From Rhodopseudomonas palustris (GTDB taxonomy: Bacteria; Pseudomonadota; Alphaproteobacteria; Rhizobiales; Xanthobacteraceae): 64,000 nt of DNA. Position 1 is the stretch's first letter; every line of letters begins with the position of its first letter. Both the position numbers and the translations under genes were made by a program. The stretch is from assembly GCF_007005445.1 (NCBI RefSeq), contig NZ_CP041387.1, positions 4,665,501 through 4,729,500 on the forward strand, given 5' to 3'. Below the pieces are notes generated by a model. The model saw only the letters and a list, made by a program, of their open reading frames with translations. It was not told where the DNA came from and did not search any database. Positions 15,631 through 27,326 of this stretch are shown in pieces.

Positions 15631-17769
15631 ATGAAGACCTTCCTGACGGTGAAGCTGGTCCTGGTCCCGTTTGCGGTGTTCTGGATCCTGCTGGCGCTCC
15701 ATCAACCCGCCTGGGCAATCTGGCTCGGCCTCGGTCTGTCGCTCGCGGGCAATGCCTGGCGCGGCCACCGGCGCGAATTGTTCGTGCTCGAGGCCGGCGG
15801 GCTGGTGCTGTTCGCCGGCCTCGCGGCGCTGCATCTGGTCGCACCGGCGATCGCAGTCGCCAACGCGCTGTGGCTGTCGTTCGCGGGGCTGTCGACCATC
15901 AGCGTGCTCAGCCTCGCGGCGCGGCGGCCGTGGACCGCAGACTATTCGCGCGCCGCCCATCCGGACAACGCCGGCACGCCGCAATTCTTTATGATCAACG
16001 CAGCGATCACGGCGCTGTGGGCGGTGCTGTTCGCGGTGATCGCCGCCGGCCGCCATCTGGGCGCACCGGCGGAAGTGATCGGCGCGATCGTCACGGTCGG
16101 CGCGCTGGTCTCGATCTTCGGGCCGAAGCTGGCGATCCGTTTCGTGATGCAGCGACTCGCTGATGCGCCGGAGAGCTATCGCTGGCCCGCACCGTCGTTT
16201 GCTGCCGACCAGCCAGAGGATTGCGACGTCGTGGTGATCGGCGCCGGAATCGGCGGCCTCACCGCCGCGGCACTGCTGGCCGATGCCGGGCTGAAAGTGA
16301 AGGTGTTCGACCAGCACGTCGTTCCCGGCGGCTATTGCCACAGTTACTTGCGCAAGGCGCATCACCTGAACGAGCCGGTGCTGTACCGGTTCGACGCCGG
16401 CCCGCACGATTTCTCCGGCGTGCAGCCGGGCGGACCGTTCGCTACGCTGCTGCGGCGGCTCGGCGTCGCCGACCGCATCGTCTGGGAGCGGGTGACCCAG
16501 AGCTTCCACACCGAGCACGGCGTGATCGACGTGGCGCCGGACTGGCGCGACTACGTCCGGATGCTCGGTGAGCGGTTTCCGGGCAGCGCCGCAGGCATTC
16601 AGGCGCTGTTCGACGAGATCAAGGCGATCTTCGACGACATGTTCGCCACTGCCGCCGGCCGCGGCGGAATTCCCGGTCCGCCGGCGACGATCGAGGAACT
16701 GCTGGCGTTTCCGCGCGCGCACCCGCACGCCTACAAATGGATGAACCGTCCGTTCGCCGAACTGGTCGCGGCGCATGTCGACGATCCGGCCGTGGTGGCG
16801 GTGATCGACGGGCTGTCCGGCTATATCGGCGACGGCAGCGAGCGGCCGAGCTGCGCCAGGATGGTGCCGATCTTCGGCTATTACTTTCACGGCGGTTACT
16901 ATCCGCGAGGCGGATCGAGCATGGTGACCGACGCACTGGTCGCGGCGATCGAGGCGCGCGGCGGCGAGGTGCGGGTGAAGACGGCGGTGCGGCAGATCCT
17001 GGTCGAGCAGGGCCGCGCGGCCGGCGTGATACTCGCTGGCGGCGAGACGGTGCGCGCCCATGCGGTGGTGTCGAATGCCGACTTCAAGCGCACGATGCTC
17101 GAACTGGTGCCGCCCGATGCGCTGCCGCGGCGGTTCCGCAGCCAGGTCGCCGACGCGGCCCCGGCGAATTCGTGCTTCAGCGTGCATCTCGGGATCGATT
17201 GCGTGTCGGACCTCGGCCCGTCGACGCATCTGCAGACTCCGATCAAACTCGGCATCGCGATGATGTCGAAACTCGATCCCTCCGCCGCGCCGCCGGGCCA
17301 TGCGATCCTGTCGCTGATCGCGCTGGTGCCGCACGCCGAGGCGCGGAGCTGGTTTCCGCACGACCACGACGGCAACGATTACAAGGTCTGGCGACGTTCG
17401 GACGACTATCTGCGGCGCAAGCGGGAATTCGGCGACCGGATGATCGCCGCCGCCGAGACCGTGATCCCGAACCTGGCGCGGCACATTGTGTATCGCACCG
17501 ACGCCAGCCCGGTGACCTACGCGCGCTACGACTGGGCGAGCTTCGGTTCGATCTACGGGATGTCGACCGCGGGACAGCTTCGAGGCTCGAAAACGCCGCT
17601 GCGCAATCTGGTGATCGCCGGCGGCGGCAATATCGGCGCCGGCGTCGAAGCGGTGGTGATCTCCGGCGCCAACGCCGCCGAGGCGCTGATGCCCGGCGTG
17701 CTGGCGAGGGCGCAACCGGCCGCAAGCGAGCCCGCCGCGGCTACGAGGCCGGAGTTGATGCCGGCGTAA
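15631..17769 (+). CDS. Membrane-fused NAD(P)/FAD-dependent oxidoreductase, carotenoid desaturase/isomerase-like
   Basis: A 712-residue two-part protein. Residues 1-180 form an integral membrane domain with about five or six helices (from MKTFLTVKLVLVPFAVFWILL onward). Residues 195-700 are a flavoprotein of the phytoene desaturase / CrtISO / all-trans-retinol saturase class: FAD motif DVVVIGAGIGGLTAAAL, then VVPGGYCHSY, and the C-terminal GGGNIGAGVEAVVISGANAAEAL. It probably acts on a lipophilic polyene or fatty substrate in the membrane. It is divergent from a TetR gene and likely controlled by it. The start ATG at 15631 follows GGAGGCAGC. No other carotenoid gene is close by. Confidence 0.85.
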   Translation: MKTFLTVKLVLVPFAVFWILLALHQPAWAIWLGLGLSLAGNAWRGHRRELFVLEAGGLVLFAGLAALHLVAPAIAVANALWLSFAGLSTISVLSLAARRPWTADYSRAAHPDNAGTPQFFMINAAITALWAVLFAVIAAGRHLGAPAEVIGAIVTVGALVSIFGPKLAIRFVMQRLADAPESYRWPAPSFAADQPEDCDVVVIGAGIGGLTAAALLADAGLKVKVFDQHVVPGGYCHSYLRKAHHLNEPVLYRFDAGPHDFSGVQPGGPFATLLRRLGVADRIVWERVTQSFHTEHGVIDVAPDWRDYVRMLGERFPGSAAGIQALFDEIKAIFDDMFATAAGRGGIPGPPATIEELLAFPRAHPHAYKWMNRPFAELVAAHVDDPAVVAVIDGLSGYIGDGSERPSCARMVPIFGYYFHGGYYPRGGSSMVTDALVAAIEARGGEVRVKTAVRQILVEQGRAAGVILAGGETVRAHAVVSNADFKRTMLELVPPDALPRRFRSQVADAAPANSCFSVHLGIDCVSDLGPSTHLQTPIKLGIAMMSKLDPSAAPPGHAILSLIALVPHAEARSWFPHDHDGNDYKVWRRSDDYLRRKREFGDRMIAAAETVIPNLARHIVYRTDASPVTYARYDWASFGSIYGMSTAGQLRGSKTPLRNLVIAGGGNIGAGVEAVVISGANAAEALMPGVLARAQPAASEPAAATRPELMPA

Positions 17770-17797
17770 CGCGATCACGCGTAGCTCGCCGATACAA

Positions 17798-17868
17798 GGG
17801 TGGGTTAGGCGCTGTTGCGCCGTAACCCACCCACTTCGCGCGGCGACGAGAAACGGTGGGTTACGCGC
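17798..17868. repeat. GGGTGGGTTA hairpin repeat
   Basis: GGGTGGGTTAGGCGC and GCGCCGTAACCCACCC form a near-perfect hairpin with a 4-nt loop, and a third partial copy (GTGGGTTACGCGC) follows. It lies between convergent genes and could also act as a terminator for both. It is a different repeat type from the GTCAT family. Confidence 0.55.
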
Positions 17869-17883
17869 TGCGATTCAGCATTC

Positions 17884-18858
17884 TCACGGATGCAGGATCA
17901 CCTTGCCCATAGCCTGCCGGCCGGCGAGCACTTTCAGCGCGTCGGCGGTCTGTGCCAGCGGGAAGGTGCGGTCGACATGCGAGGAGATCTTGCCCTCGGC
18001 GGCCCACTTGACCAGCTTCTCGAGATTGGCGCGGTTCTTCTCCGGATTGATCCGCGTCCACGCCCCCCAGAACACGCCGCGGATATCGCAGCCCTTCAGC
18101 AGCGCGAGGTTGAGCGGCATCTTCGGAATGTCGCCGGCCGCAAAGCCGATCACCAGGAAGCGGCCCTCCCAGGCGATCGAACGCAGCGCGGCTTCGGCGT
18201 AAGCGCCGCCGACCGGATCGAACACGATATCGACGCCCTTGCCGCCCGTGAGCTTCTTCAGCCCCTCTTTCAGATCTTCGGTCGCGTAGTTCAGCGTCAG
18301 CTCGGCGCCGTGCTGTTTGGCGAATTCGAGCTTCTCCTCCGAGGAGGCGCAGGCGATTACTTTCAGGCCCATCAGCTTGCCGAGTTCGCAGGCGGCGAGG
18401 CCGGTGCCGCCGGCAGCGCCGAGCACCGCCAGTGTCTCGCCCGGCTTCGGGCTGGCGCGGTCTTCCAGCGCATGCAGCGCGGTGCCGTAGATGATGATGA
18501 TGCCGGCGGCGCGATCGAAATCGAGATTGTCGGGAATCTTGACGATCTGTTGCGCCGGCAGCGCGATCTTCTCACGCGCACCGTTGTGACCGCACGATGC
18601 CACCACGCGATCGCCGACCTTCAGATCAGTGACGCCTTCACCGACGCTCTCGATCACGCCCGCGACTTCCGCACACGGCGAGAACGGGAACGGCGGCTTG
18701 ATCTGGTACTTGCCCTGGATCATCAGGATGTCGAAGAAGTTCAGCGCCGCCGCCTTGACCGCGATCACCGCTTCGCCGGGCCCGGCGACCGGATCGGGCA
18801 CGTCGGCGTAAACGAGGTCGTCGGGACCGCAATATTGCTGGCAGAGAATGGCCTTCAT
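17884..18858 (-). CDS. NADPH:quinone oxidoreductase family protein
   Basis: A 324-residue medium-chain reductase without the zinc-binding cysteines of alcohol dehydrogenases (quinone oxidoreductase subgroup). Marks are the N-terminal catalytic domain with AALNFFDILMIQGKYQ and PFSPCAEVAGVIESVG, and the nucleotide-binding motif LAVLGAAGGTGLAA near residue 143. It reduces quinones or enones with NADPH in the cytoplasm. MKAILCQQY is the natural start. The gene stands alone; a palindromic repeat separates it from the SDR gene. Confidence 0.9.
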   Translation of the reverse strand: MKAILCQQYCGPDDLVYADVPDPVAGPGEAVIAVKAAALNFFDILMIQGKYQIKPPFPFSPCAEVAGVIESVGEGVTDLKVGDRVVASCGHNGAREKIALPAQQIVKIPDNLDFDRAAGIIIIYGTALHALEDRASPKPGETLAVLGAAGGTGLAACELGKLMGLKVIACASSEEKLEFAKQHGAELTLNYATEDLKEGLKKLTGGKGVDIVFDPVGGAYAEAALRSIAWEGRFLVIGFAAGDIPKMPLNLALLKGCDIRGVFWGAWTRINPEKNRANLEKLVKWAAEGKISSHVDRTFPLAQTADALKVLAGRQAMGKVILHP

Positions 18859-18953
18859 GTATCCACCCGGGTACGAGGTTTGTGATTGCCTGCCGTTCTG
18901 CCGGATTTGCACGCGAGGGACAATCGGATTCGGGCCGAGCGTTCTGCCGCGTT

Positions 18954-19029
18954 GTCATTGCCGGGCTTGACCCGGCAATCCATCCGTTCTCGAAAGATGA
19001 TGGATGCCCGGATCGGGTCCGGGCATGAC
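18954..19029. repeat. Intergenic palindromic repeat (GTCATTGCCGGG type)
   Basis: The stretch starts GTCATTGCCGGGCTTGACCC and ends GGTCCGGGCATGAC, with an inner ATCCATC / GATGGAT pair, and so makes a long imperfect hairpin. It lies in the divergent gap between the quinone oxidoreductase and SDR genes. A close relative is at 54984-55065. Confidence 0.7.
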
Positions 19030-19089
19030 GCCGCGTGCGGGACTACGCCCGCGCGAATTCCGCTACGCGGTCAATCAAGGAGCCGTGCG

Positions 19090-19926
19090 ATGTTCGAGGC
19101 TGGTCTGCTCGCGAACAAACGAATTCTGATTACCGGCGGCGGTTCCGGATTGGGCGCCGCGATGGCGGCACGCTTCGCCGAACTCGGCGCGTCGCTGGTA
19201 CTGTGCGGGCGACGCGCCGAGGTGCTGCAGCACAGCGCAGAGCGAATTCGGTCGCATGGCGGCGAAGTCGACGCCATCGTTTGCGACGTGCGCGATCCGC
19301 AAGCGGTGGAAGGCATGCTCGACGCCATCTGGCGTGATGCGCCGCTCGATGTCTTGATCAACAACGCCGCCGCGACCTTCATCGCGCAGACCGAACGGCT
19401 GTCGGCGCGCGCCGCCGACGCGATCCTGGCGCCGACGCTGCACGGCGCGATGTACTGCACGCTCGGTGCCGGCCGGCGCTGGATCGACGGCGGACGCGCC
19501 GGCGTGGTGCTCAGCATCCTGTCGACCTCGACGATCACCGGCCGCGCCTTCACGGTGCCGTCGGCGATGGCCAAGTCGGCGGTACTGGCGATGACCAAGA
19601 GTCTCGCGGTGGAGTGGGGCCCGAAACGGATCCGGCTGGTGGCGATCGCGCCCGGTGCGTTTCCGACCGCGGGCGCAACCGCGCAGCTCAGTCCCGAGGG
19701 CCGCGCGGCCGATCCGGCCGCCCGCGTGCCGCTCGGTCGCGTCGGCAATCACGACGAGCTTGCCAATCTCGCCAGCTTCCTGATTTCGGATCACGCCGGC
19801 TACATCAACGGCGAGATGGTGGTGCAGGACGGCGGCGCGCATCTGCGCAGTTCCGGTGCCGAAGACCTGCTGCATTGGAGCGATCAGCAATGGACCGCGC
19901 ATCGCGCGGCCCGCGCCAAATCCTGA
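19090..19926 (+). CDS. SDR family oxidoreductase, 2,4-dienoyl-CoA reductase-like
   Basis: A 278-residue short-chain dehydrogenase/reductase. The cofactor motif is ITGGGSGLGAAMA, followed by NNAA in LINNAAATF. In place of the usual YxxxK catalytic pair it has PSAMAKSAVLAMTKS, that is Ser-x3-Lys, which is the arrangement of 2,4-dienoyl-CoA reductases rather than classical SDRs. The C-terminal GYINGEMVVQDGGAHLR supports that group. It probably handles unsaturated acyl-CoA, though substrate is not certain. The start MFEAGLLANKR follows CAAGGAGC, a good ribosome-binding site. Confidence 0.87.
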   Translation: MFEAGLLANKRILITGGGSGLGAAMAARFAELGASLVLCGRRAEVLQHSAERIRSHGGEVDAIVCDVRDPQAVEGMLDAIWRDAPLDVLINNAAATFIAQTERLSARAADAILAPTLHGAMYCTLGAGRRWIDGGRAGVVLSILSTSTITGRAFTVPSAMAKSAVLAMTKSLAVEWGPKRIRLVAIAPGAFPTAGATAQLSPEGRAADPAARVPLGRVGNHDELANLASFLISDHAGYINGEMVVQDGGAHLRSSGAEDLLHWSDQQWTAHRAARAKS

Positions 19927-20078
19927 TTGTACAGCAGATACATGCGGCACCCGGAAGGTGCCCGCCGGGTGCTTTGACGCCTTCACAGAATCGGCCATCC
20001 CGGCTATTCCGGGCAGCGTGAACAGGCGAGCCGCGCAAGCCATGTTGCAGTCACAATGATGAGGGACCAGACTTGCCC

Positions 20079-20654
20079 ATGATCTTGAGGCGAATGCTGA
20101 TGACCGCGTTGGCGGGTTCATTGCTGGTTGCGGCGGGCAACGCTGCGGTGGCGCGCGAGGCCAAGGGCAAGGCGGGCGCGACGCCGGCGGCCGCATCCGG
20201 CGGCGCGGAGCCGACGCTGATCGGCCAGTTCGGCAGTTGGGGCGCCTATACGGCTGCGCCCGGGGGCAAGAAAGTGTGCTTCGCCCTTGCCAAGCCGTCG
20301 TCGTCCAAGACCAACCCGCCAAACCGGCCGCGCGATCCGGCCTATGCGTTCATCTCCACCCGTCCGGCCGAAAAGGTCGTGAACGAGGTCTCGGTGATGG
20401 TCGGCTACCCGCTGAAGCCGGGCTCGGAATCCACCATCGACGTCGGCAGCGCCTCGTTCGCGATGTACTCTCAGGGCGACGGCATCTGGATCAAGAACGC
20501 CGCCGAGGAGGATCGCCTGGTCGAGGCGATGCGCAAAGGCGCCGAGATCACCGTGAAAGGCGTGTCCTCCAGGGGAACCGCCAGCACCGACGTGTTCTCG
20601 CTGAAGGGCCTGTCGCAAGCGCTCGACAAGGTGGCGCAGGCCTGCGGCAGCTAA
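20079..20654 (+). CDS. Secreted IalB-family (invasion-associated locus B) protein
   Basis: A 191-residue protein with a clear signal peptide (MILRRMLMTALAGSLLVAAGNAAVA), a short Ala-rich linker and an IalB-like domain: FGSWGAYT near the start, KVCFALAKP, AYAFISTRP, VSVMVGYPLK, then FAMYSQGDGIWIK and a final Cys in AQACGS that can pair with the Cys in KVCF. IalB proteins are periplasmic or surface proteins of alphaproteobacteria; the role is unclear outside Bartonella. A TTG two codons upstream (20073) is closer to the GAGGGA site and is an alternative start. Confidence 0.82.
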   Translation: MILRRMLMTALAGSLLVAAGNAAVAREAKGKAGATPAAASGGAEPTLIGQFGSWGAYTAAPGGKKVCFALAKPSSSKTNPPNRPRDPAYAFISTRPAEKVVNEVSVMVGYPLKPGSESTIDVGSASFAMYSQGDGIWIKNAAEEDRLVEAMRKGAEITVKGVSSRGTASTDVFSLKGLSQALDKVAQACGS

Positions 20655-20836
20655 GGAGCTCTCCACCGGCCGCCGCTATTGAGGACGGCCGCTCCGTTAG
20701 GTAAAGCAATCCGCCAGACACGACCCGCCGGCCGGCGACAACCGGGCGGCAGGTTCCTATATGCACGGCGACCGGCGACTTTCGCCCGCCCTGCATGCCC
20801 GGCGCGGAATGCCGGCCACCAACCTGACGTGATGCG

Positions 20837-22036
<1,200 letters not shown>

Positions 22037-22039
22037 TCC

Positions 22040-22633
22040 ATGCTGCCCGCCGACGAGATCCAGGGCGTGCTCGCCTTCCTGCGGGAAGCCGAGCGACTCA
22101 AGAGCGTGATCCGCAGCGGGTACACGTCGACCGGCCGGCCCGAGAGCACCGCCGAGCACACCTGGCGTCTGTGCCTGATGGCGATGCTGCTCGCCGACGG
22201 GCTCGGCGATATCGATGTCGCGCGCCTGTTGAAGATCTGCATCGTCCACGATCTCGGCGAAGCCCTGCACGGCGACGTTCCGGCGGTCGCACAAGTCGAG
22301 GGCGACGACAGAGCCGCACGGGAGCGCGCCGATATCGAAACTCTGACGCAGCCGCTCGACGATAAGCGCCGCGCCGAGCTTCTGGGTCTGTGGCACGACT
22401 ACGAGACCGGAGCCACGCCGGAAGGGCGGCTCGCCAAGGGGCTCGATAAGCTCGAGACCATCCTGCAGCACACCCAGGGCCTCAACCCGGCCGAGTTCGA
22501 TTACGCGTTCAATCTCGACTACGGCACCAGGCAGACCGCGGTGCACCCGCTGATCGGTGCGATCCGTGCTGAGCTCGACTCCGACACCCGCGCGCGGATG
22601 GCGGCGCAGCAATCTTCCGGAGCAACCCGCTGA
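22040..22633 (+). CDS. HD domain-containing phosphohydrolase (YfbR/HDDC2-like)
   Basis: A 197-residue HD-domain protein. The metal-binding residues are H in STAEHTWRL, then HD in LKICIVHDLGEALHGD, and a later D in KGLDKLETILQ. This pattern matches the YfbR/HDDC2 group, which includes 5'-deoxynucleotidases. It starts 3 bp after the rlmN stop and its stop overlaps the next start (TGATG), so it is translationally coupled to both. The nucleotide-phosphatase role is the family expectation. Confidence 0.86.
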   Translation: MLPADEIQGVLAFLREAERLKSVIRSGYTSTGRPESTAEHTWRLCLMAMLLADGLGDIDVARLLKICIVHDLGEALHGDVPAVAQVEGDDRAARERADIETLTQPLDDKRRAELLGLWHDYETGATPEGRLAKGLDKLETILQHTQGLNPAEFDYAFNLDYGTRQTAVHPLIGAIRAELDSDTRARMAAQQSSGATR

Positions 22634-23133
22634 TGGCGCTGCTTTTCCGCCTGTTCGTGATCGCGATCGGCTTTCTGTTCGCCTCGATCGCCGGCGGTCT
22701 GGTGGTGGTCGGGATGCTGCTGTTTCCGGAGCTCAGCCAGATCGCCGACGGGCCGATCGACCCCGATGCGCTGAATATCATGATGGGCTTCGGCTTCATC
22801 TTCGTATCCGGTTTCGCGCTGCTGCCGGCGCTGGTGGTGGTGCTGATCACCGAGGCGTTCTCGATCCGCAGCGCGCTGGCCTATGCGATCGGCGGGGCGC
22901 TGGTCGGGGTCGCCTGCTATCTCGGGCTGGTGCCGTTCGACCCCGCGACGCTGCATTTCGACGGCATCATCCGCCGCCATCTCGAAATCATGACCGGTGC
23001 CGGCATCGTCGGCGGCATGGTGTATTGGCTGATTGCCGGGCGCAACGCCGGCGCCTGGCGCGATCCGCCGCGCCCGCGCGCGCCGTTGCCGCCTTCCCAA
23101 CCCGCACCGCCTCCGGTAAACCGCGCCCCATGA
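22633..23133 (+). CDS. Four-helix hypothetical membrane protein
   Basis: A 166-residue protein with about four membrane helices (residues 5-30, 52-75, 80-102 and 121-140) and a Pro-rich C-terminal tail (PPRPRAPLPPSQPAPPPVNRAP). I do not recognise its function, although similar proteins are common in Bradyrhizobium-type genomes. Its start codon overlaps the HD gene stop and its stop overlaps the next ATG (ATGA), so it sits tightly in the rlmN transcript. Confidence 0.75.
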   Translation: MALLFRLFVIAIGFLFASIAGGLVVVGMLLFPELSQIADGPIDPDALNIMMGFGFIFVSGFALLPALVVVLITEAFSIRSALAYAIGGALVGVACYLGLVPFDPATLHFDGIIRRHLEIMTGAGIVGGMVYWLIAGRNAGAWRDPPRPRAPLPPSQPAPPPVNRAP

Positions 23134-23909
23134 ACCGCAACGGACTTCTCATCGCGCTGGCGCTGTTCGCCGGCATCGGACTGACGTTCGGGCTGTTTCC
23201 GGAGCTCGATCTGTGGCTGGCGGGGCTGTTCTACGATTCCGCCACCAAGACCTTCCCGCTGCGCTCGGTCGATGATCTGGAGTTCGTGCGCGATCTGGCG
23301 ATGTGGATCGCCTGGGCGATCGCGGCGCCGTCGATTTTCGCGCTGGTGTACAAGATGATCCGCCCCGACCTTCCGCTGGTGATGCCGGGCCGCACCGTGG
23401 CGTTCCTGCTGATCAGCATCACGCTGTCGGCCGGCGTCCTCACCAACATGACCTTCAAGAGCCATTGGGGCCGGCCGCGGCCGGCCGCGGTGACCGAATT
23501 CAACGGACCGTGGCAGTTCAAGGCGTGGTGGGACAATTCCGGCGCCTGCCCGAAGAACTGCTCGTTCTTCTCCGGGGAGGGCGCCACCGCCTATTGGACC
23601 TTCGCGCCGGCGGCGCTGACGCCGCCCACGGTGCGGCCTTACGCCTACGCGGCGGCCTTCGTGTTCGGCACCGTCACCAGCGGGCTGCGGATGGCGTTCG
23701 GCGGGCATTTCTTCACCGACGTGGTGATCGCCGGCCTCGTCACCTTCCTGGTGATCTGGCTGCTCTACGCACTGATCTACCGCTGGGCCTGGAGCCGGAC
23801 CTCGGACGCCGCGATCGACGCCGCGCTGACCCGGGCGTTCTGGCCGGGATACCGCTGGCGCTCGAAATGGCGCGGCCGCGATGTCGGCCCCGCGCCGGCC
23901 ACCACCTGA
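23130..23909 (+). CDS. PAP2 family phosphatase, lipid phosphatase type
   Basis: A 259-residue membrane protein with about six helices. The three PAP2 motifs are visible: KSHWGRPRP (KxxxxxxRP), a second motif reading SFFSGEGAT, and SGLRMAFGGHFFTDVVIAG (SRxxxxxHxxxD, with Gly-Leu before Arg). The second motif has Glu where PSGH has His, as in some lipid A phosphatases (LpxE-like group). The probable substrate is a lipid phosphate on the periplasmic face. Its start overlaps the preceding gene by 4 bp. The start MNRNGLLIAL comes at the ATGA junction. Confidence 0.85.
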   Translation: MNRNGLLIALALFAGIGLTFGLFPELDLWLAGLFYDSATKTFPLRSVDDLEFVRDLAMWIAWAIAAPSIFALVYKMIRPDLPLVMPGRTVAFLLISITLSAGVLTNMTFKSHWGRPRPAAVTEFNGPWQFKAWWDNSGACPKNCSFFSGEGATAYWTFAPAALTPPTVRPYAYAAAFVFGTVTSGLRMAFGGHFFTDVVIAGLVTFLVIWLLYALIYRWAWSRTSDAAIDAALTRAFWPGYRWRSKWRGRDVGPAPATT

Positions 23910-25343
<1,434 letters not shown>

Positions 25344-25355
25344 TAGCAGCTCAAC

Positions 25356-25475
25356 GTCATTCCGGGGCGCTCACGGAAGTGAGCGAACCCGGAATCCCGA
25401 GATTCGGGGCACCCGGCGGTCGGACGCAGAACAGTTCGGGATTCCGGGTTCGCGCTGCGCGCGCCCCGGAATGAC
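25356..25475. repeat. Intergenic palindromic repeat (GTCATTCCGGGG type)
   Basis: The left arm GTCATTCCGGGGCGC and the right arm GCGCCCCGGAATGAC are perfect complements, and inner GCGAACCCGGAATCCCG / CGGGATTCCGGGTTCGC are too, so the stretch folds into a long hairpin. Near-copies occur at 33751 and 45141. Confidence 0.8.
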
Positions 25476-25544
25476 GGCGCGGCGCCTCCGTCATCCAACC
25501 GTCATTTGCCGCTCATACGGTCCCGCGCATCAATCAGGACCGTG

Positions 25545-27302
25545 ATGATGATCAGGCATGTTGTCGCGGCGGCGTTGGCGTCGCTGATGTTCGTTTCGGC
25601 TGCTTCGGCTCAGACCATTTATCCGATCGATCGCGCCGAGCTTCTGGCCGGCGCCAAGTTCGATCTCAAGGTCGAGTTCGCCGGCGAGGTCGCCGCCGAC
25701 ACAGCGAGCCTCACCATCAACGGAGCCGACGCCGCGAGCGTGTTTGGCAAGGCCCCGGAGCTGATCGCGCGCGAGGCCGGTCAGCCGCGATCGGCGCTGC
25801 TGCTGCGCGACGTGACGCTGAATAGGCCCGGCCGCTACACCATCGAGGCCGGCGATGGCGCAGAGCGTCGCAGCGTGAGCTGGACGGTGTACGACACCGG
25901 TCCGCGGCGGGCCAGGAACGTCATCCTGTTCATCGGCGACGGCATGTCGCCGGCGCACCGCGTCGCCGCCCGCATCCTGTCCAAGGGCATCGACCAAGGC
26001 CGCGCCCGCGGCAAGCTGGCGATCGACGACATGCCGCAGATGGCGCTGGTGTCGACCGCCGGCAGCGACTCGATCATCACCGATTCGGCCAACGCCGCCA
26101 GCGCCTACGCGACCGGCCACAAAGCGGCGGTCAATGCGATGGGGGTCTATGCCGACCGCACCCCCGACCCGTTCGACGATCCCAAGGTCGAGACCCTGGC
26201 GTCGCTGGCCAAGCGCAAGCTCGGGCTGGCGGTCGGCATTGTCACCAACACCGAGGTCCAGGACGCGACCCCGGCCGCGGTGATCGCCCACACCCGCCGC
26301 CGCGCCGCCTACGATGCCATCGTGGCGCAGTTCTATGCGGCGCAGCCGGACGTATTGATGGGCGGCGGTTCCGCTTACTTCCTGCCGAAGAGCGCTGGCG
26401 GCAAGCGCAAGGACGATGTCGACTACCTGGCGAAGTTTCGCGACGCCGGCTATTCGGTCGCGACCACCGCGACGGAGCTCGAAGCTGTCGGCCAGCAAAG
26501 CCCGGCAAAACTGCTCGGCCTGTTCGCGCCGGGCAACATGGACGGCGTGCTCGACCGCCGCTTCCTGAAAGGCGGTGGCGTCGCCAAGAACCCGGACCAG
26601 CCCGACCTGACCCGGCAGGTCGCGGTCGCACTCGAGGTGCTGGCGAAAAACGACGCCGGCTTCTTCCTGATGGTCGAATCCGGACTGATCGACAAATATG
26701 CCCATGCGCTCGACATGGAGCGCGCGGTCTACGACACCATCATGCTCGACAACGCGGTGCGCCAGACCCGCGACTGGGCCAAGGCGCGCGGCGACGATAC
26801 GCTGATCCTGGTGGTTGCCGATCACAATCATCCCAACGCGCTGGTCGGCACGGTGCGCGACGATCTGGCCGAGGGCGACGACGTGCCGCTGCGCGAACGG
26901 ATCGGCGTGTACGACCGCGCCGGCTTCCCGAACTATCCGGCGCCCGACCAGGACGGCTATCCGGAGCGCGTCGATGTCAGCCGGCGTCTCGCGATCTTCT
27001 CCGCCAGCCTGCCGGATCACTACGAGACGCTGCGGCCGAAGCTCGACGGCCCCAACCAGCCGACCGAGGCCGGCGACAAGCCCGGCACCTTCAAGGCCAA
27101 CGACAAGTACAAGGGCGTTCCCGGCGCGGTGCTCAGAATCGGCAATCTGCCGGCGATGATGAACGCCAGCGTGCATTCCGGCGAGGACGTGATCCTCACC
27201 GCCGCCGGCCCCGGCAGCGACCGCGTCCACGGCGCGCTGGAGAATTCCGACCTGTTCCGGGTGATGGCCGATGCGCTGGGGCTCGGCGCCGACGCCAAGT
27301 AG
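25545..27302 (+). CDS. Secreted alkaline phosphatase (PhoA superfamily)
   Basis: A 585-residue protein with a signal peptide (residues 1-23, ending ASAQT), an Ig-like N-terminal part of about 100 residues, and an alkaline phosphatase domain from about residue 125. FIGDGMSPAHRVAAR gives a metal Asp; DSANAASAYATGHK gives the phosphorylated Ser after Asp; a metal site lies in MVESGLIDKYAHALD and another in VVADHNHPNA. The C-terminal NASVHSGEDVILTAAGPGSDRVHG holds the last metal His. It releases phosphate in the periplasm. I start at the first ATG of ATGATG (25545), behind a weak AGGACC site. Confidence 0.9.
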   Translation: MMIRHVVAAALASLMFVSAASAQTIYPIDRAELLAGAKFDLKVEFAGEVAADTASLTINGADAASVFGKAPELIAREAGQPRSALLLRDVTLNRPGRYTIEAGDGAERRSVSWTVYDTGPRRARNVILFIGDGMSPAHRVAARILSKGIDQGRARGKLAIDDMPQMALVSTAGSDSIITDSANAASAYATGHKAAVNAMGVYADRTPDPFDDPKVETLASLAKRKLGLAVGIVTNTEVQDATPAAVIAHTRRRAAYDAIVAQFYAAQPDVLMGGGSAYFLPKSAGGKRKDDVDYLAKFRDAGYSVATTATELEAVGQQSPAKLLGLFAPGNMDGVLDRRFLKGGGVAKNPDQPDLTRQVAVALEVLAKNDAGFFLMVESGLIDKYAHALDMERAVYDTIMLDNAVRQTRDWAKARGDDTLILVVADHNHPNALVGTVRDDLAEGDDVPLRERIGVYDRAGFPNYPAPDQDGYPERVDVSRRLAIFSASLPDHYETLRPKLDGPNQPTEAGDKPGTFKANDKYKGVPGAVLRIGNLPAMMNASVHSGEDVILTAAGPGSDRVHGALENSDLFRVMADALGLGADAK

Positions 27303-27326
27303 CAGGCGGCCGCGGTGGCGCGGAGC

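Noticed and set aside
15310..17778. An 822-residue minus-strand frame opposite the membrane-fused oxidoreductase
   Set aside because: Antisense of a gene with clear FAD motifs; no signal, domain or ribosome-binding site supports it.
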